From Legionella maioricensis (GTDB lineage Bacteria; Pseudomonadota; Gammaproteobacteria; Legionellales; Legionellaceae), in assembly GCF_023618015.1 (NCBI RefSeq), contig NZ_JAJKBJ010000021.1, positions 1 to 64,000 on the forward strand: a stretch of DNA of 64,000 nucleotides, in the 5' to 3' direction. The notes below the pieces were generated by a model. That model worked only from the letters and a program-made list of their open reading frames with translations, did no database searches and was not told where the DNA came from. Both the position numbers and the translations under genes were made by a program. Shown piece after piece: positions 43,099-52,385 of this stretch. Positions within the stretch are counted from its first letter, which is position 1. Each line of letters opens with the position of its first letter.

Positions 43099-45865
43099 CA
43101 CTTTAAATAAACGTTTTCCTCAACAAAACAGCATGGTAACAATCACGAATCTGAATTTAAAATATAATCTGAAATTAATTCTTGATGACATCAGCCTGGT
43201 ACTGCCAGGTGACAAACTGATTGGTTTTATTGGACCAGATGGCGTGGGTAAATCGACTTTGTTGTCCATCATTTCTGGAGCCCATGTTATTCAATCAGGG
43301 AGAGTTGATGTTTTGGATGGCAATATGCAGGATGTATCCCACCGTAAAGCGGTCTGCTCAAAAATAGCCTATATGCCACAAGGATTAGGTAAAAATTTAT
43401 ATCAAACTCTCTCTGTCTATGAAAATATCGATTTTTTTGGTCGACTTTTTGGTTATGCAAAAGAGGAGCGAGAGGAGGTTATTTTAAATCTCCTCAAGGT
43501 AACTGGCCTATTACCTTTTAAAAACCGACCCGCGGGTAAGTTATCGGGGGGGATGAAACAAAAACTGGGGTTATGCTGTGTACTCATCCATTCCCCGGAG
43601 CTGTTGATTCTTGATGAACCAACTACAGGAGTAGATCCATTATCTCGCCATCAGTTTTGGCAGCTAATTGGACAAATTCGTAACAGTCATCCTGGAATGA
43701 GCGTATTGGTTGCAACAGCTTATATGGAGGAAGCGGCAGAATTTGATTGGTTGGTCGCAATGAACGCAGGTCGCATAATGGCTACAGGCACCCCACAAGA
43801 CTTACTGCATCAAACAGAAACTTTAACCTTAGACGATGCTTTTATTGCTTTGTTGCCACAGGAGCAACAGAATGGTTATCAAAAAATAGTAATCCCTCCA
43901 TTTAAAGATAAAGAAGAAGCTGAGGCGACCGTTGCCATTGAGGCAAAAGGATTAACCAAATCATTTGGCGATTTCACTGCAGTTGATCATGTGAATTTAC
44001 ATGTAGAAAAGGGGGAGATCTTTGGTTTTCTAGGCTCAAATGGTTGTGGGAAAACAACATTCATGAAAATGGTAACCGGTTTATTGACGGCTACTGAAGG
44101 AGAGGCGAAATTATTTGGTCAGGACGTGGATGCTACTAATCTACAGATGAGACAGCGTATAGGCTATATGTCCCAAGCTTTTTCTCTTTATTCAGAGCTG
44201 ACGGTTCAACAAAATTTAATGCTTCATGCAAAATTGTTTCATTTACCAAGTGCTGATATTCCCGAGCGCATTAATTTTTTACTGAAACGCTTTGAACTTG
44301 TTGAGCATCGGGATTCGCTTCCTGATTCATTACCTCTTGGATTACGTCAACGTTTGTCTCTTGCGGTTGCGTTTATTCATCAACCAGAAATATTAATTTT
44401 GGATGAACCCACTTCTGGTGTTGACCCTATTGCCCGGGAGCTTTTTTGGAAGCTCATCATTGATTTATCACGCCATGAGCAAGTAACTATTTTCATATCG
44501 ACACATTTTATGAATGAAGCGCTGCGTTGTGATCGTGTTTCTCTAATGCATGCTGGCCGTATCCTGGTTACCGATACGCCTCTTAATATAATTAAAGCCA
44601 AGAACTCTCAAACACTGGAAGAGGCGTTTATCAGCTATTTACAAGAGGCTTCCGGGACGGCTGAGGAAGAAAATAAACCTCTTTCATCTTTAATCCCTAA
44701 TCAATTTCCTTCTCAATCCAGACAAGAGCCTACTCGGCAACGGTTTCAGTCTTGGCAACGTGTCTACAGCTACATGCGTCGAGAGGCGATTGAATTAATT
44801 CACGATCCTGTTCGGGCAACACTGGCTTTGATAGGCAGTCTTATTCTCATGATCGTAATGAGTTACGGTCTCAACATTGATGTGGAAAATTTATCTTTTG
44901 CTGTTCTTGACAGGGATCAAACAAACATCAGTGAAGATTATCAACTAAATATCTCTGGTTCGCGCTATTTTATCGAACAGGAACCAATTCGTGATTATGC
45001 TAATCTTGATAGACGAATGAGGGCAGGGAAACTGAGTTTAGCCTTGGAGATTCCCCCCGATTTTTCTAAAGATTTGAAACGAGGGAAGCCAACCTTAATA
45101 GGTGCCTGGATAGACGGAGCAATGCCGCAGCGTGCTGAAACAGTGCAAAGTTATCTCTATGCTATTCATTCACTGTGGTTAACTCAACTTACCAAGAACT
45201 TAGGGGGCAATGCTTTATTACCTTTTAATATTGAAACACGTTTTCGTTATAATCCTGACGTAAAAAGTTTACCGGCAATGGTCCCGGCCGTCATTCCTCT
45301 GTTACTAATGCTTATTCCTTCTATGCTGACAGCACTATCCGTAGTTCGTGAGAAAGAATTAGGTTCAATTATCAATTTCTACGTGACTCCGATTACCCGC
45401 TGGGAATTTTTATTAGGTAAGCTGCTACCTTATATTGTTTTAGCCTTATTTAATTTTTTGCTTCTCGTTATCCTGGCAATAGTGATGTTTCAAGTACCAA
45501 TAAAAGGAAGCTTCCTCACCCTCCTGCTGGGGGCTTTTTTCTATGTGACTATAGCAACAGCGATGGGTTTTTTTATTTCAACTTTCATGCGCAGCCAAAC
45601 GGCTGCAGTTTTTGGTACTGCATTGTTAACTATTCTCCCTACGACACAGTTTTCTGGCATGATTGAGCCTGTTGCTTCGTTAGAGGGAATAGGGGCTTTT
45701 ATTGGAAGTATCTATCCTGTTACTTATTTTCTTACTATTTGCCGGGGTGTTTTTTCCAAGGGACTGAGTTTTAACGATTTGTATTTTGCTTTTTTGCCTT
45801 TAATTATCACCATTCCTATTCTATTTGGCCTTTGTCTTCTTTTTCTGAAAAAACAGGAGGCTTAA
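43091..45865 (+). CDS. RbbA-like fused double ATPase and permease ABC protein
   Basis: A 924-residue fusion: two ATP-binding domains and an ABC-2 permease domain, the layout of E. coli RbbA/YhiH. The first ATPase has Walker [13 protein letters not shown] (note Asp for the usual Asn), [10 protein letters not shown] and [12 protein letters not shown]; the second has [12 protein letters not shown] and [12 protein letters not shown] but a degenerate signature, [12 protein letters not shown]. The C-terminal part has about six helices typical of ABC-2 permeases. RbbA was reported as a ribosome-associated ATPase, but the gene context with HlyD and ABC-2 proteins points to export. MTSTLNK at 43091 is the overlap start; an ATG at 43133 is an alternative. 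Confidence 0.9.
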   Translation: MTSTLNKRFPQQNSMVTITNLNLKYNLKLILDDISLVLPGDKLIGFIGPDGVGKSTLLSIISGAHVIQSGRVDVLDGNMQDVSHRKAVCSKIAYMPQGLGKNLYQTLSVYENIDFFGRLFGYAKEEREEVILNLLKVTGLLPFKNRPAGKLSGGMKQKLGLCCVLIHSPELLILDEPTTGVDPLSRHQFWQLIGQIRNSHPGMSVLVATAYMEEAAEFDWLVAMNAGRIMATGTPQDLLHQTETLTLDDAFIALLPQEQQNGYQKIVIPPFKDKEEAEATVAIEAKGLTKSFGDFTAVDHVNLHVEKGEIFGFLGSNGCGKTTFMKMVTGLLTATEGEAKLFGQDVDATNLQMRQRIGYMSQAFSLYSELTVQQNLMLHAKLFHLPSADIPERINFLLKRFELVEHRDSLPDSLPLGLRQRLSLAVAFIHQPEILILDEPTSGVDPIARELFWKLIIDLSRHEQVTIFISTHFMNEALRCDRVSLMHAGRILVTDTPLNIIKAKNSQTLEEAFISYLQEASGTAEEENKPLSSLIPNQFPSQSRQEPTRQRFQSWQRVYSYMRREAIELIHDPVRATLALIGSLILMIVMSYGLNIDVENLSFAVLDRDQTNISEDYQLNISGSRYFIEQEPIRDYANLDRRMRAGKLSLALEIPPDFSKDLKRGKPTLIGAWIDGAMPQRAETVQSYLYAIHSLWLTQLTKNLGGNALLPFNIETRFRYNPDVKSLPAMVPAVIPLLLMLIPSMLTALSVVREKELGSIINFYVTPITRWEFLLGKLLPYIVLALFNFLLLVILAIVMFQVPIKGSFLTLLLGAFFYVTIATAMGFFISTFMRSQTAAVFGTALLTILPTTQFSGMIEPVASLEGIGAFIGSIYPVTYFLTICRGVFSKGLSFNDLYFAFLPLIITIPILFGLCLLFLKKQEA

Positions 45866-46987
45866 ATGAAACGCTCAAATATACTGCAATTGGGTTTTAA
45901 AGAATTTAACAGTTTAATCCGTGATCCAATAATGGTGGTGCTCATTCTTTTTGCCTTTACTGTTTCGGTCTACTCTGGGGCAAAAGCATTGCCAGAAGTC
46001 CTGAACAAAGCACCAATAGCAATTGTTGATGAAGATCAATCAGCTCTATCTCAACGCATAACAGATTCCTTCTACCCCCCTCATTTTATAAAACCAGTAA
46101 TGATTACGCCGGCAGATATTGATAAAGGTATGGATGAAGGTATTTATACTTTTATTGTGGATATTCCCCCTGAATTTCAAAAAGATTTATTAGCGGGCAG
46201 ATCTCCAACTATTCAGCTTAATGTTGATGCTACCCGTCTGAGCCAAGCTTTTAACGGCAATAGTTATATCTACACGATTATTAATCAAGAAGTTAATGCA
46301 TTTATTAGTCGTTATCGCGCCGCCCCCTTCTCATCAGTTGATTTAGCCATACGGATGCGCTTTAATCCAGCGCTCACCAAAGTGTGGTTTGGCGCTCTTA
46401 TGCAGATCATTAATGAGATTACAATGCTATCTATCGTATTAACCGGAGCCGCTTTAATACGAGAGCGGGAACACGGCACTATTGAGCATCTATTGGTGAT
46501 GCCGGTGACTCCTTTCGAAATTATGGTCAGTAAAATATGGTCTATGGCTCTGGTCGTGCTGCTTGCTTCCATTTTCTCGTTATTAATTGTTGTCCAGGGA
46601 ATTTTATCAGTGCCTATTGAAGGTTCTCTGACTTTATTTTTTATCGGGGTAAGCCTGAATCTTTTTGCCACCACTTCTATGGGCATATTCATGGCAACAG
46701 TAGCACGTTCAATGCCCCAGTTTGCTCTCCTCTTAATTTTAATTTTGTTACCTATGGAGCTTCTCTCCGGAGGATTTACCCCTCAGGAAAGTATGCCGAA
46801 AGCAGTTCGATTTATAATGATGTTTACACCCACTCCTCATTTTGTCAGTCTGGCTCAAGCAATTTTATTTCGTGGTGCGGGTTTTCCAGTAGTATGGCCA
46901 CAGTTTACTATTCTTATTCTCATAGGAGCGGCTTTTTTCACCATTACGCTTAGACGTTTTAGAAAAACAATTGGCATGTCTTTATAG
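45866..46987 (+). CDS. ABC-2 type permease (YhhJ-like)
   Basis: Partner permease of the double-ATPase protein. The 373-residue protein has an N-terminal helix (GFKEFNSLIRDPIMVVLILFAFTVSVYSGA), a periplasmic domain (APIAIVDEDQSALSQRI) and about five C-terminal helices with the ABC-2 signature GAALIREREHGTIEHLLVMPVTPFEIMVSKIWS. It starts directly at the stop of the ATPase gene (GGAGGCTTAAATG), so both are translated together. The export substrate is unknown; drugs or lipids are both possible. Confidence 0.92.
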   Translation: MKRSNILQLGFKEFNSLIRDPIMVVLILFAFTVSVYSGAKALPEVLNKAPIAIVDEDQSALSQRITDSFYPPHFIKPVMITPADIDKGMDEGIYTFIVDIPPEFQKDLLAGRSPTIQLNVDATRLSQAFNGNSYIYTIINQEVNAFISRYRAAPFSSVDLAIRMRFNPALTKVWFGALMQIINEITMLSIVLTGAALIREREHGTIEHLLVMPVTPFEIMVSKIWSMALVVLLASIFSLLIVVQGILSVPIEGSLTLFFIGVSLNLFATTSMGIFMATVARSMPQFALLLILILLPMELLSGGFTPQESMPKAVRFIMMFTPTPHFVSLAQAILFRGAGFPVVWPQFTILILIGAAFFTITLRRFRKTIGMSL

Positions 46988-47068
46988 AAATGAGACATAG
47001 CAAAATTGGATTATATTCGGAGGGGCGTGTAGCCCGTATTACACTGCGTCAATACGGGCTACTCAATT

Positions 47069-48016
47069 TTATTCAGCAAACATTGAGCTGACAGATTCTT
47101 CTACGTTAACTCTTTTGATGGCTTGGGCAAGCATATCTGCAAGGCTAACTACGCGAATTTTTTCACAGTTTCGCGCCTCTTCTGATAAAGGAATAGTGTC
47201 TGTTATTACAACTTCATCAAGTCCGGAGTGTTTAATATTATTGACGGCTGGACCAGATAACACTGGGTGAGTAATGTATGCTCGCACGCTTTTTGCACCA
47301 TTTTTCTTTAGTTCATGCGCAGCAGTACATAAAGTTCCGGCTGTATCAACGATATCATCTACAATAATACAGTTTTTATCAGCAGGCTCACCGATGATGT
47401 GCATCACTTCCGATTTATTGGGCCCACTACGACGTTTATCAATTATTGATAGCTCTGCATCTTCCAGTCTTTTGGCCATTGCTCTGGCTCTGACTACGCC
47501 GCCGACATCCGGAGAGACAACCATAATATTACTTAAATTCTGGCTCATAATGTCTTCAAGAAGAATAGGTGTTGAATAAACGTTATCAACGGGCATGTAG
47601 AAAAAACCCTGGATTTGATCGGCATGTAAATCAACAGTAAGTACACGGCAAATTCCAACCGATGCCATCATATCAGCAACCACTTTAGCAGTGATGGGAA
47701 CACGTGCAGAACGTACTCTTCGATCTTGGCGAGCATAACCAAAATAGGGAACAACAGCGGTAATACGCGCGGCGGAAGATCTTCTTAAGGCATCTGCCAT
47801 AATCAGCAGTTCCATTAAGTTGTTATTTGAAGGAGCACAGGTTGATTGGAGCACAAAAACGTCCTTACCCCGGACATTCTCTAATATTTCAACCATGGTT
47901 TCCCCGTCGCTAAACGTTCCGACCGTAGCTTGACCAATGGGTATTTGCAAGTGAGAGGAAATCTTTAGTGCTAATTCAGGGTTAGCGTTTCCCGTAAAAA
48001 TCATCATTGTGGACAT
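47069..48016 (-). CDS. prs: Ribose-phosphate pyrophosphokinase Prs
   Basis: Makes PRPP from ribose 5-phosphate and ATP for nucleotide, His and Trp synthesis. The 315-residue protein (E. coli 315) has the start [40 protein letters not shown] (ATP site), [12 protein letters not shown] (metal site), [19 protein letters not shown] and the PRPP loop [11 protein letters not shown]. It lies 148 bases after tRNA-Gln on the same strand. Confidence 0.97.
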   Translation of the reverse strand: MSTMMIFTGNANPELALKISSHLQIPIGQATVGTFSDGETMVEILENVRGKDVFVLQSTCAPSNNNLMELLIMADALRRSSAARITAVVPYFGYARQDRRVRSARVPITAKVVADMMASVGICRVLTVDLHADQIQGFFYMPVDNVYSTPILLEDIMSQNLSNIMVVSPDVGGVVRARAMAKRLEDAELSIIDKRRSGPNKSEVMHIIGEPADKNCIIVDDIVDTAGTLCTAAHELKKNGAKSVRAYITHPVLSGPAVNNIKHSGLDEVVITDTIPLSEEARNCEKIRVVSLADMLAQAIKRVNVEESVSSMFAE

Positions 48017-48164
48017 GTGTAAAAAGCCTTAGATTAGGTGAATCACTTAACTTAAACACATAGCAGAAGACAGCCAGAAAGATATTATTATTATTTGAGC
48101 GATACGAAGAACGCATCCTTCCAGGGTATCTTCTGCCGTCTGTTTACTTGAATCAACAAGAAAG

Positions 48165-48239
48165 TGGCAGGGGTGCTAGGATTCGAACCTAGGTATGCAG
48201 GGATCAAAACCCTGTGCCTTACCGCTTGGCGACACCCCT
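48165..48239 (-). tRNA. glnU: tRNA-Gln (anticodon UUG)
   Basis: Read on the minus strand, the acceptor arms AGGGGTG and CACCCCT pair, followed by discriminator G and an encoded CCA. The D arm region is TCGCCAAGCGGTAAGGC, the anticodon arm is CAGGG-TTTTGAT-CCCTG with anticodon TTG, and the T arm is CTAGG-TTCGAAT-CCTAG. No extra arm. The gene stands just upstream of prs, an order found in several gammaproteobacteria. The symbol follows common use. Confidence 0.95.
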
Positions 48240-48625
48240 AAAATTTGTAGATTCTTAATTCATCCTTGAGCTAAAATTTTTATCCCTGCGTTGTGCTGCG
48301 TATTTTGCAGTGGTTTTACGATGATGTCAACTTTAGAACGCAAATTAATTAAATTTTTAATGACGGATTTCCTAAGTTTATAAAATTTGTCTTTTCTATA
48401 CCGCCTATTAGTTGGATTAAATTTAGGCTGCTGTTTTTTTATTGTACTTGGTTAATCTACTTATAACCGGGCGTTTATTGGTGAGCCGATTAGTTGAACC
48501 GTCTTTGCGAGCATTAGCGAAGCAATCCTGACTGAGTTAAAATTGAAATTCAGTTCTTTATTTATTCACTTGGTCCACAAAGACGACAGTTTTTTCGCCA
48601 TGAGTGATAACGGAACTCTTATAAA
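48240..48625. other. Noncoding gap between tRNA-Gln and lolB with a repeat remnant
   Basis: About 385 bases without a convincing gene on either strand. In the common gammaproteobacterial order lolB-ispE-prs this is where ispE would lie, so it appears lost from this place. At 48499-48529 there is a remnant of the GCGAACG/GCAATCC repeat family (see 60321-60389). The tRNA-Gln promoter should lie at the left end. Confidence 0.6.
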
Positions 48626-49228
48626 TTATACCGTCCAGTTTTTTATTACTACTTTAACCATTACTCCATTACCATCCAAGCGAATCATGCTAGGCAGATC
48701 AATACCCTTAACAGAGGTATATTTTGTAAAGTTAATGGTGTAACCATTTTGTTTTAATTGTACTAAATGATTGTATTTATCATGTTGTTCGGATTGAACT
48801 CCTCCCGGTGCCGGTAATCCTCTGACCCAATAGTAAAGATTATTGACTGGCAGTCTAATACCCGTTTGTTTTAGAAGCAATTCATCTGCATTGGTGGAGG
48901 TAGAAGTTTTAGCCCCATCTTTGAATGTGATAACACTGCCATTTTTGTTAATGACGACAGTACCACCGCCTAAAGGTCCCATTAAGCGTATTTGATAGGA
49001 GCTGGGGCCATGTTGTACCCAATTCATTGTGGCAGACCACCCTTTGGCTTTATTCTTGGCTGCCATTGCTCCCTGAATTTGCCAGGATGAAATAGTTGCT
49101 GTTTCAGATTTGCGTTTTTCCAAGGGAATCACTTTATTGGTCGGCAGTTCTTCAGCTGGCTGCGGGGGTGGGGCACAAGCGGTTAATAAACAAAAAGACA
49201 GGATACCTAAGTGTTTTGTAGTATTCAT
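48626..49228 (-). CDS. lolB: Outer-membrane lipoprotein insertion protein LolB
   Basis: Receives lipoproteins from LolA and places them in the outer membrane. The 200-residue protein has a lipoprotein signal peptide with lipobox LLTAC (Cys near 18), SSWQIQGAMAAKNKAKGWSATMNWVQ (LolB fold start), RLMGPLGGGTVVINKNG, and later NLYYWVRGLPAPGG, all typical. The distance between the Cys and the first strand holds a Pro-rich linker. Divergent from coaD. Confidence 0.92.
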   Translation of the reverse strand: MNTTKHLGILSFCLLTACAPPPQPAEELPTNKVIPLEKRKSETATISSWQIQGAMAAKNKAKGWSATMNWVQHGPSSYQIRLMGPLGGGTVVINKNGSVITFKDGAKTSTSTNADELLLKQTGIRLPVNNLYYWVRGLPAPGGVQSEQHDKYNHLVQLKQNGYTINFTKYTSVKGIDLPSMIRLDGNGVMVKVVIKNWTV

Positions 49229-49310
49229 TACTCACCTCAATTCCATTTCTGTAGTTTTTCAATTAACAATACGCTAGACTGCTTTTATAATCAATTGATG
49301 TTTAAAGAAT

Positions 49311-49796
49311 ATGAAACAAAAAGCAATATATCCGGGTACCTTTGATCCCGTAACTAATGGCCATATTGATATCATTAGCCGGGGCGCCAAAATTTTTCCT
49401 GAACTTGTAGTCGCTGTAGCCAGCAATAAAGCAAAACGACCCTATCTGTCTTTAGAAAAAAGAATTCAATTGTTGGAGGAAGTGGTAGGCGATATTCCTG
49501 GGGTACAAGTGGTTGGATTTGATAGTCTGTTAATCGACTTTGTTCTTGAGCAAAAAGCTGGAATTATTTTACGGGGCTTACGAGCAGTATCGGATTTTGA
49601 ATATGAGTTTCAATTAGCAGGAATGAACAGAAAATTATCCAAACAAGTGGAGACTTTATTTTTAACTCCTTCTGAAAACCTGATGTTTATCTCATCCACC
49701 CTGGTACGTGAAATTGCGGCATTAAATGGTGACATTTCTCAATTTGTGCCGGCTGCAGTGGTGAGGGAATTACATAAGAGACAAAATGAAACATAA
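49311..49796 (+). CDS. coaD: Phosphopantetheine adenylyltransferase CoaD
   Basis: Penultimate step of coenzyme A synthesis, forming dephospho-CoA. The 161-residue protein has [18 protein letters not shown] (HxGH-type site), [19 protein letters not shown] and the [16 protein letters not shown] ending. Normal length. Its stop overlaps the ggt start by eleven bases. PanB and PanC of the same CoA pathway lie in this window too, but about 48 kb away. Confidence 0.96.
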   Translation: MKQKAIYPGTFDPVTNGHIDIISRGAKIFPELVVAVASNKAKRPYLSLEKRIQLLEEVVGDIPGVQVVGFDSLLIDFVLEQKAGIILRGLRAVSDFEYEFQLAGMNRKLSKQVETLFLTPSENLMFISSTLVREIAALNGDISQFVPAAVVRELHKRQNET

Positions 49797-51534
49797 GTAT
49801 CACTTATTCCAGTTTCCGCGTATAAACTTAAAAGGCTTGGGCTTTTTTTTACTGTTCCTGAGCAGTCCTTTACATTCTGAACCATTGCATTCCTATCCAC
49901 CCGGTTATGCTATAGCCAGCGCTCATCCATTAGCAACCAACGCCGGTTTAGAAATTCTGGCTCAAGGCGGTAATGCCTTTGATGCCGCGGTGGCTGTAGC
50001 AGCCACCCTGGCAGTAGTGGCGCCTTATCACTCTGGTCTTGGTGGAGGGGGATTCTGGTTATTACATCAGGAAAAAAATCATAAAAATATATTTATAGAT
50101 GGTAGAGAAACTGCTCCAAAAAAAGCAAAAAAAAACATGTACTTAGGGGCTGATGGCAAAGTTATTCCTGGCTTATCATTGAATGGAGGGTTAGCTGCTG
50201 CTATTCCCGGACAGCCCGCTGCCTTGGTTTATATTGCAAAGAATTATGGGCAATTGCCCCTTGCAAAAACTCTTGCTCCTGCTATTAAACTTGCTAAAGA
50301 AGGCTTTTTAGTAGACAAGCAATTTAGATATTTTTCCATGATGGATGATCGGTTGAGCTTCTTAAGGAAATATCCAGCAACAGCCGCAATTTTTTTGAAC
50401 AATAATCAACCTTATGCCATTGGTGAACGTCTTATTCAAACGGATCTGGCTAAAACATTGGGTTTAATTGCAACTAAGGGAGAGCAAGGTTTTTACACCG
50501 GTGAAGTGGCCGAGCGTTTAGTACATGACGTCAACGCAGCAGGCGGCATTTGGACTCTTGATGATTTGGCAGATTATAAAATCAAAATTAGAGAGCCATT
50601 GGTGGGTGCTTATCACAATATGCTAATTATCACTGCCCCTCCTCCTTCTGCTGGAGGAGTGGGGCTGTTAACCATGCTTAATATTCTGGCGAATTACCCA
50701 TTATCTTCCTTTCCCAAGTTGAAATGGGTGCATTATCTGGTTGAATCCATGCGTTTAGCCTATTGGCAACGGGACCAGTTTTTAGGTGATCCGGATTTTA
50801 TAACTATTCCAGTGAATAAATTAATTGCAGCAGATAATGCAAAACTATTAAGTACTTTAATTTCTCCTGATAAGGCGATAGACAGTAAACTATTGCAAGG
50901 CCCTCCGCCGAGTCAGGAACAAGCAAATACTACCCATTTTTCCATTATTGATTCCGAAGGTAATCGGGTAGCTGCGACAATGACGGTGAATTTTATTTTT
51001 GGTTCGAGCGTTGTTGCAAAGGGAACAGGTGTATTGTTGAATGATGAAATGGATGATTTTTCTACTAAGTTAGGCGAGCAGAATGTATTTGGCTTAGTTG
51101 GCAGTGAGAAAAATATCATTGCGCCCGGCAAAAGGCCTCTGTCGAGCATGACCCCCACCTTTTTAGAGTTACCTGGGCGAGTTGCAATTCTTGGTACGCC
51201 AGGAGGGAGTCGTATTCCTACCATGATGTTAATTGCATCATTAATTTTTAATGATTCCTACGGGGCGATTAGTATGGTTTCAGCGATGCGTTTTCATCAT
51301 CAATATTTACCCGATGTAATCCAATTTGAACCGGATACTTTTTCCCCTGCTATTCAGGAAGGATTGAAGGCAATGGGCTATCAACTTATGCCACTCAATC
51401 AGAATTATGGCGACATGCAGGCTATTACCTGGGATAAAGAGAGAAACATCTTGACTGCCACTTCAGACCCAAGAAATATAGGTTTAGCTGCAAAAGTAGT
51501 GACCAGTTCGGGCGGCTATGGAGTAAAACATTAG
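49786..51534 (+). CDS. ggt: Gamma-glutamyltranspeptidase
   Basis: Cleaves the gamma-glutamyl bond of glutathione and transfers or releases glutamate, in the periplasm or outside. The 582-residue precursor has a signal peptide ([14 protein letters not shown]), [52 protein letters not shown], the autoprocessing site before Thr382 in [11 protein letters not shown], and the small-subunit motifs DEMDDFS and [12 protein letters not shown]. Overlaps the coaD end. Tail to tail with plsC, stops overlapping. Confidence 0.95.
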   Translation: MKHKYHLFQFPRINLKGLGFFLLFLSSPLHSEPLHSYPPGYAIASAHPLATNAGLEILAQGGNAFDAAVAVAATLAVVAPYHSGLGGGGFWLLHQEKNHKNIFIDGRETAPKKAKKNMYLGADGKVIPGLSLNGGLAAAIPGQPAALVYIAKNYGQLPLAKTLAPAIKLAKEGFLVDKQFRYFSMMDDRLSFLRKYPATAAIFLNNNQPYAIGERLIQTDLAKTLGLIATKGEQGFYTGEVAERLVHDVNAAGGIWTLDDLADYKIKIREPLVGAYHNMLIITAPPPSAGGVGLLTMLNILANYPLSSFPKLKWVHYLVESMRLAYWQRDQFLGDPDFITIPVNKLIAADNAKLLSTLISPDKAIDSKLLQGPPPSQEQANTTHFSIIDSEGNRVAATMTVNFIFGSSVVAKGTGVLLNDEMDDFSTKLGEQNVFGLVGSEKNIIAPGKRPLSSMTPTFLELPGRVAILGTPGGSRIPTMMLIASLIFNDSYGAISMVSAMRFHHQYLPDVIQFEPDTFSPAIQEGLKAMGYQLMPLNQNYGDMQAITWDKERNILTATSDPRNIGLAAKVVTSSGGYGVKH

Positions 51535-52337
51535 GATAGATCTTCCCCCATGAGTTCCTTGATACTTTGGTAGGTTTGGTTAATCAGTTCATCTTTATTT
51601 TCAACAGTAAATTGTGCTGCGTCGATGGGCTTACCAATATGAATTTCTGCTTTTTGTTTTAGATTAATTCTAAAAGTTCGTGCCGGCAGGATATTAAATG
51701 CACCTCTAATCCCGATGGGAATAATCGTTGCCTTTGCTTGAATTGCAGTAATGAAGGAACCTTTTTTGAAGGGGGCGAGTTTTCCGTCTTTTGAGCGAGT
51801 ACCTTCAGGAGCAATCCAGATAATGATGCCGCTTTCCATTAATTGCTGCGCATAGGCCAAGTCTTTAATCGCCTGATATCTATTTTTTCTGTCTATGAAA
51901 GGAAATTCAGCAGCAGCCATACCTTTTCCCAATAAGGGAATTTTAGACAGTTCTCTTTTCGCAAGCATGCGTATGGAATGATTAGGAAATACTTTAAACC
52001 CAAGAGGAATATCATAAGCGCTTGAATGATTACACATTAAAATAGTTGCCTGGCCTGGTTGGGGCTGGACATTATATGGATTAACTACTCTATATTGAAC
52101 TTGGACTTTATTTAATAGTTGATCGATCCAATGGTGGATGGTTTTATCTACCCAAGGGCGGGTTGGCGTACTAAAAATATATTTAAGTATTGAGCGGATG
52201 GAAACTATTGCTGTATAAAAAAATAATGTGGTAACTATCCAAAAAGTTTTTATGCGGCTTATTTTCATTGTCAGACATTCAGGTTTAATGACGGGTAATC
52301 TTACAGCAAGTCGATTAACTTGCCTAGTTGATTTCAT
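51531..52337 (-). CDS. plsC: 1-acyl-sn-glycerol-3-phosphate acyltransferase (PlsC family)
   Basis: Acylates lysophosphatidic acid to phosphatidic acid at the membrane. One N-terminal helix (FWIVTTLFFYTAIVSIRSIL) is followed by the acyltransferase blocks CNHSSAYD (H-x4-D), AEFPFIDRK and IIWIAPEGTRS. The ATG at 52337 gives 268 residues and the ATG at 52268 gives 245; neither has a good binding site, and a strong hairpin (52341-52365) sits right before the former. Other PlsC paralogs are likely elsewhere, so this may have a special role. Confidence 0.88.
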   Translation of the reverse strand: MKSTRQVNRLAVRLPVIKPECLTMKISRIKTFWIVTTLFFYTAIVSIRSILKYIFSTPTRPWVDKTIHHWIDQLLNKVQVQYRVVNPYNVQPQPGQATILMCNHSSAYDIPLGFKVFPNHSIRMLAKRELSKIPLLGKGMAAAEFPFIDRKNRYQAIKDLAYAQQLMESGIIIWIAPEGTRSKDGKLAPFKKGSFITAIQAKATIIPIGIRGAFNILPARTFRINLKQKAEIHIGKPIDAAQFTVENKDELINQTYQSIKELMGEDLS

Positions 52338-52340
52338 GAG

Positions 52341-52365
52341 CAGGGTCTCTTTACTGGAGACCCTG
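52341..52365. terminator. Hairpin between the 694-residue ORF and plsC
   Basis: CAGGGTCTC pairs perfectly with GAGACCCTG around 7 bases. On the minus strand it is followed by CTCATGAAATC rather than a T-run, so it may act as an RNA fold masking the plsC start or a processing point, not a simple terminator. Confidence 0.5.
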
Positions 52366-52385
52366 TTAGAATCAGGACTATTCAA

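Noticed and set aside
46312..46692. Minus-strand open frame inside the YhhJ-like gene
   Set aside because: Antisense to a clear ABC-2 permease gene with no homology of its own.
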